Positions 43,624-44,406 of a stretch of DNA of 44,406 nucleotides are shown in pieces. Source of the DNA: Gnetum montanum (Eukaryota; Streptophyta; Gnetopsida; Gnetales; Gnetaceae); contig MNCI01012713.1 of assembly GCA_015680685.1 (NCBI GenBank), positions 64,520-108,925 of the forward strand, read 5' to 3'. The position numbers and the translations under genes are program-made. Position 1 is the stretch's first letter. Every line of letters begins with the position of its first letter. Below the pieces are notes generated by a model. That model was given only the letters and a program-made list of their open reading frames with translations, was not told the origin of the DNA and did not search any database.

Positions 43624-43708
43624 TTGTGGTGTTTCATTGGCCCCTCTTTGTTGATGTCTGGAGGAATTGACCCGAGAGGCATCGACAAAGAAGTACAAAA
43701 CACCACAA
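43624..43708. repeat. Hairpin spanning the element F LTR edge and polypurine tract
   Basis: TTGTGGTGTTT (43624-43634) is perfectly complementary to AAACACCACAA (43698-43708). Inside it CTTTGTTGATG (43646-43656) pairs with CATCGACAAAG (43680-43690) with one G-T-type mismatch. The polypurine tract lies between the two left arms. Confidence 0.75.
43637..43649 (-). other. Candidate polypurine tract of element F
   Basis: Minus strand AAAGAGGGGCCAA immediately before TGAAACACC. The purine run is short and interrupted by CC. Confidence 0.5.
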
Positions 43709-44406
43709 GCAAACTTGGTAGAAACATTGTCCTTTGGCACTTAGCCAGATGTCATCGCACTGTGTTCAAAAGTACCTAGGATTGGGAAATGAAGCTTGTA
43801 GCTGAATAGGGAAATGAAAATTGTGGGGATTGGGACCTGATCAAGGATTTGTGCATGGTAAAGGGGATGTTCTGGTGTGTATACGGGTCATGTTGATCCT
43901 TGTCAATAGCCATTGTTTAGCAGACTCGGAATCAAGACATGAGATGTGCATCCTTTGGCGGAACAAGACTCTTGTTTAGTATTTAAGAGGACTTGTTGGC
44001 CACGTGATGGTGGGTTACATTCTCTAGAGGAATAGGCCCCTTTTTTTGGTGTTAAAGAAAACCTATTGGTGGAGAGCCAAAGCTGCGCAATGAGATGTTA
44101 CTTGAGCTTTTGATACATGAGTATTTGTTTCCAAGACAACTGCCTTCCCGCCTGAGGCTTATGAGAAGTGCCAAGGATCTTGTGGTTCATTTTGCTTTTT
44201 GCTCTTTGCTCTTTTCTTTTTCTTTCTTTTTGCTTTTTTTTTTGTTTTTTTTTTCTTTTTTGGAAAGAGCTTTCTTTCAATTTTGCACTCATGCTCATGT
44301 GCCATATTGTGTGTTGCAGTTGCTGGAGAGTGTCACAGCGTGTAACAGTGTGCTCAAATTTTTTGGGGTGTACTGGGTGTATCTAGGAAATGTAACTGGG
44401 TAGGAA
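43650..44406 (-). other. Element F internal 3' region (non-coding)
   Basis: No protein motif is recognised on either strand. It includes, at 44190-44265, a pyrimidine-rich stretch (A/G-rich on F's coding strand) that gives low-complexity open frames on both strands. It is probably the untranslated region between pol and the 3' LTR; pol would lie right of the window. Confidence 0.55.

Larger units (their letters stand above)
42346..43636 (-). repeat. Element F 3' LTR, minus strand, CpG-rich
   Basis: Base composition changes sharply at 42346: CG dinucleotides are frequent, unlike the rest of the window, suggesting a younger insertion. On the minus strand the LTR starts TGAAACACCACAA (43636) and ends GGTCGGTACA (42346). 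A polypurine tract lies just outside (43637-43649) and a TATA box at 42909-42918. Length is about 1.29 kb. U3 holds two short repeat arrays. The edges are inferred from TG/CA ends, the polypurine tract and the point where element C's RT stops. No other copy is available in the window to confirm them. Confidence 0.62.

Noticed and set aside
43624-43708. Hairpin as a microRNA precursor
   Set aside because: The stem has two short 11-bp arms separated by unequal loops, shorter than a plant miRNA duplex, and it sits at an LTR boundary.
44095-44403. 102-codon plus-strand frame rich in Phe and Leu, looking like membrane segments
   Set aside because: It comes from the pyrimidine-rich tract at 44190-44265; low complexity, not a real hydrophobic protein.

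Overview
The window looks like intergenic DNA from a land plant with a very large, transposon-filled nuclear genome. A gymnosperm-like genome is my inference from the deep decay of most copies and the heavy nesting. The sequence itself establishes only that this is a plant: plant-type Ty3/gypsy lineages, primer sites matching plant tRNA-Asp, plant LINEs with a DUF4283-like ORF1, and a fragment of a plant SET-domain gene. Nearly everything is retrotransposon sequence. Almost every reading frame is broken by stops or frameshifts, and many changes look like C-to-T or G-to-A transitions, as expected from old methylated DNA.

Layout, left to right. 1-349 is the end of a minus-strand LTR inserted into element A, a plus-strand chromovirus-like Ty3/gypsy (RT end and RNase H 350-815; RNase H to integrase 3989-5460). 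A is split by B (816-3988), a complete 3.2-kb gag-only LTR element with two LTRs, a tRNA-Asp primer site, a polypurine tract and near-matching 5-bp target duplications. About 5790-8400 is J, a decayed gag and protease of the Tat/Athila-like lineage. 10738-13675 is K, with LTR, primer site, RT and partial RNase H; an N in its RT marks missing sequence. 13676-22440 holds two LINEs in opposite orientation (plus 14600-16470; minus about 18000-22440) and two related antisense coiled-coil ORF fragments.

23676-24230 is the one piece of host-gene sequence I recognise: two exons with consensus splice sites encoding the last part of an ATXR2-like SET-domain protein. 25507-30290 is G, a minus-strand chromovirus with gag, protease, RT, integrase and chromodomain, all degenerate. 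30349-31845 is a minus-strand LTR plus partial internal region (E). 31846-32074 is an integrase fragment (H).

Element C (plus) starts at 32075 and runs to 42345 with LTR, primer site, gag, protease and RT. It is split inside gag by D (minus, 34663-39814), a gag-only element of a related family. C is cut off at 42346 by F, a minus-strand element with a CpG-rich, apparently young LTR full of GCGTATACGC repeats.

Two patterns link these elements. First, elements J, C and D share an unusual Gag zinc knuckle, CX2CX3HX4C, instead of the usual CX2CX4HX4C. Second, most LTRs carry, just upstream of the TATA box, a cluster of short palindromic or inverted words (GATATC, GTATAC, GTTAAC, AGACATC/GATGTCT) whose identity differs between families. 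This is the most intriguing signal in the window.
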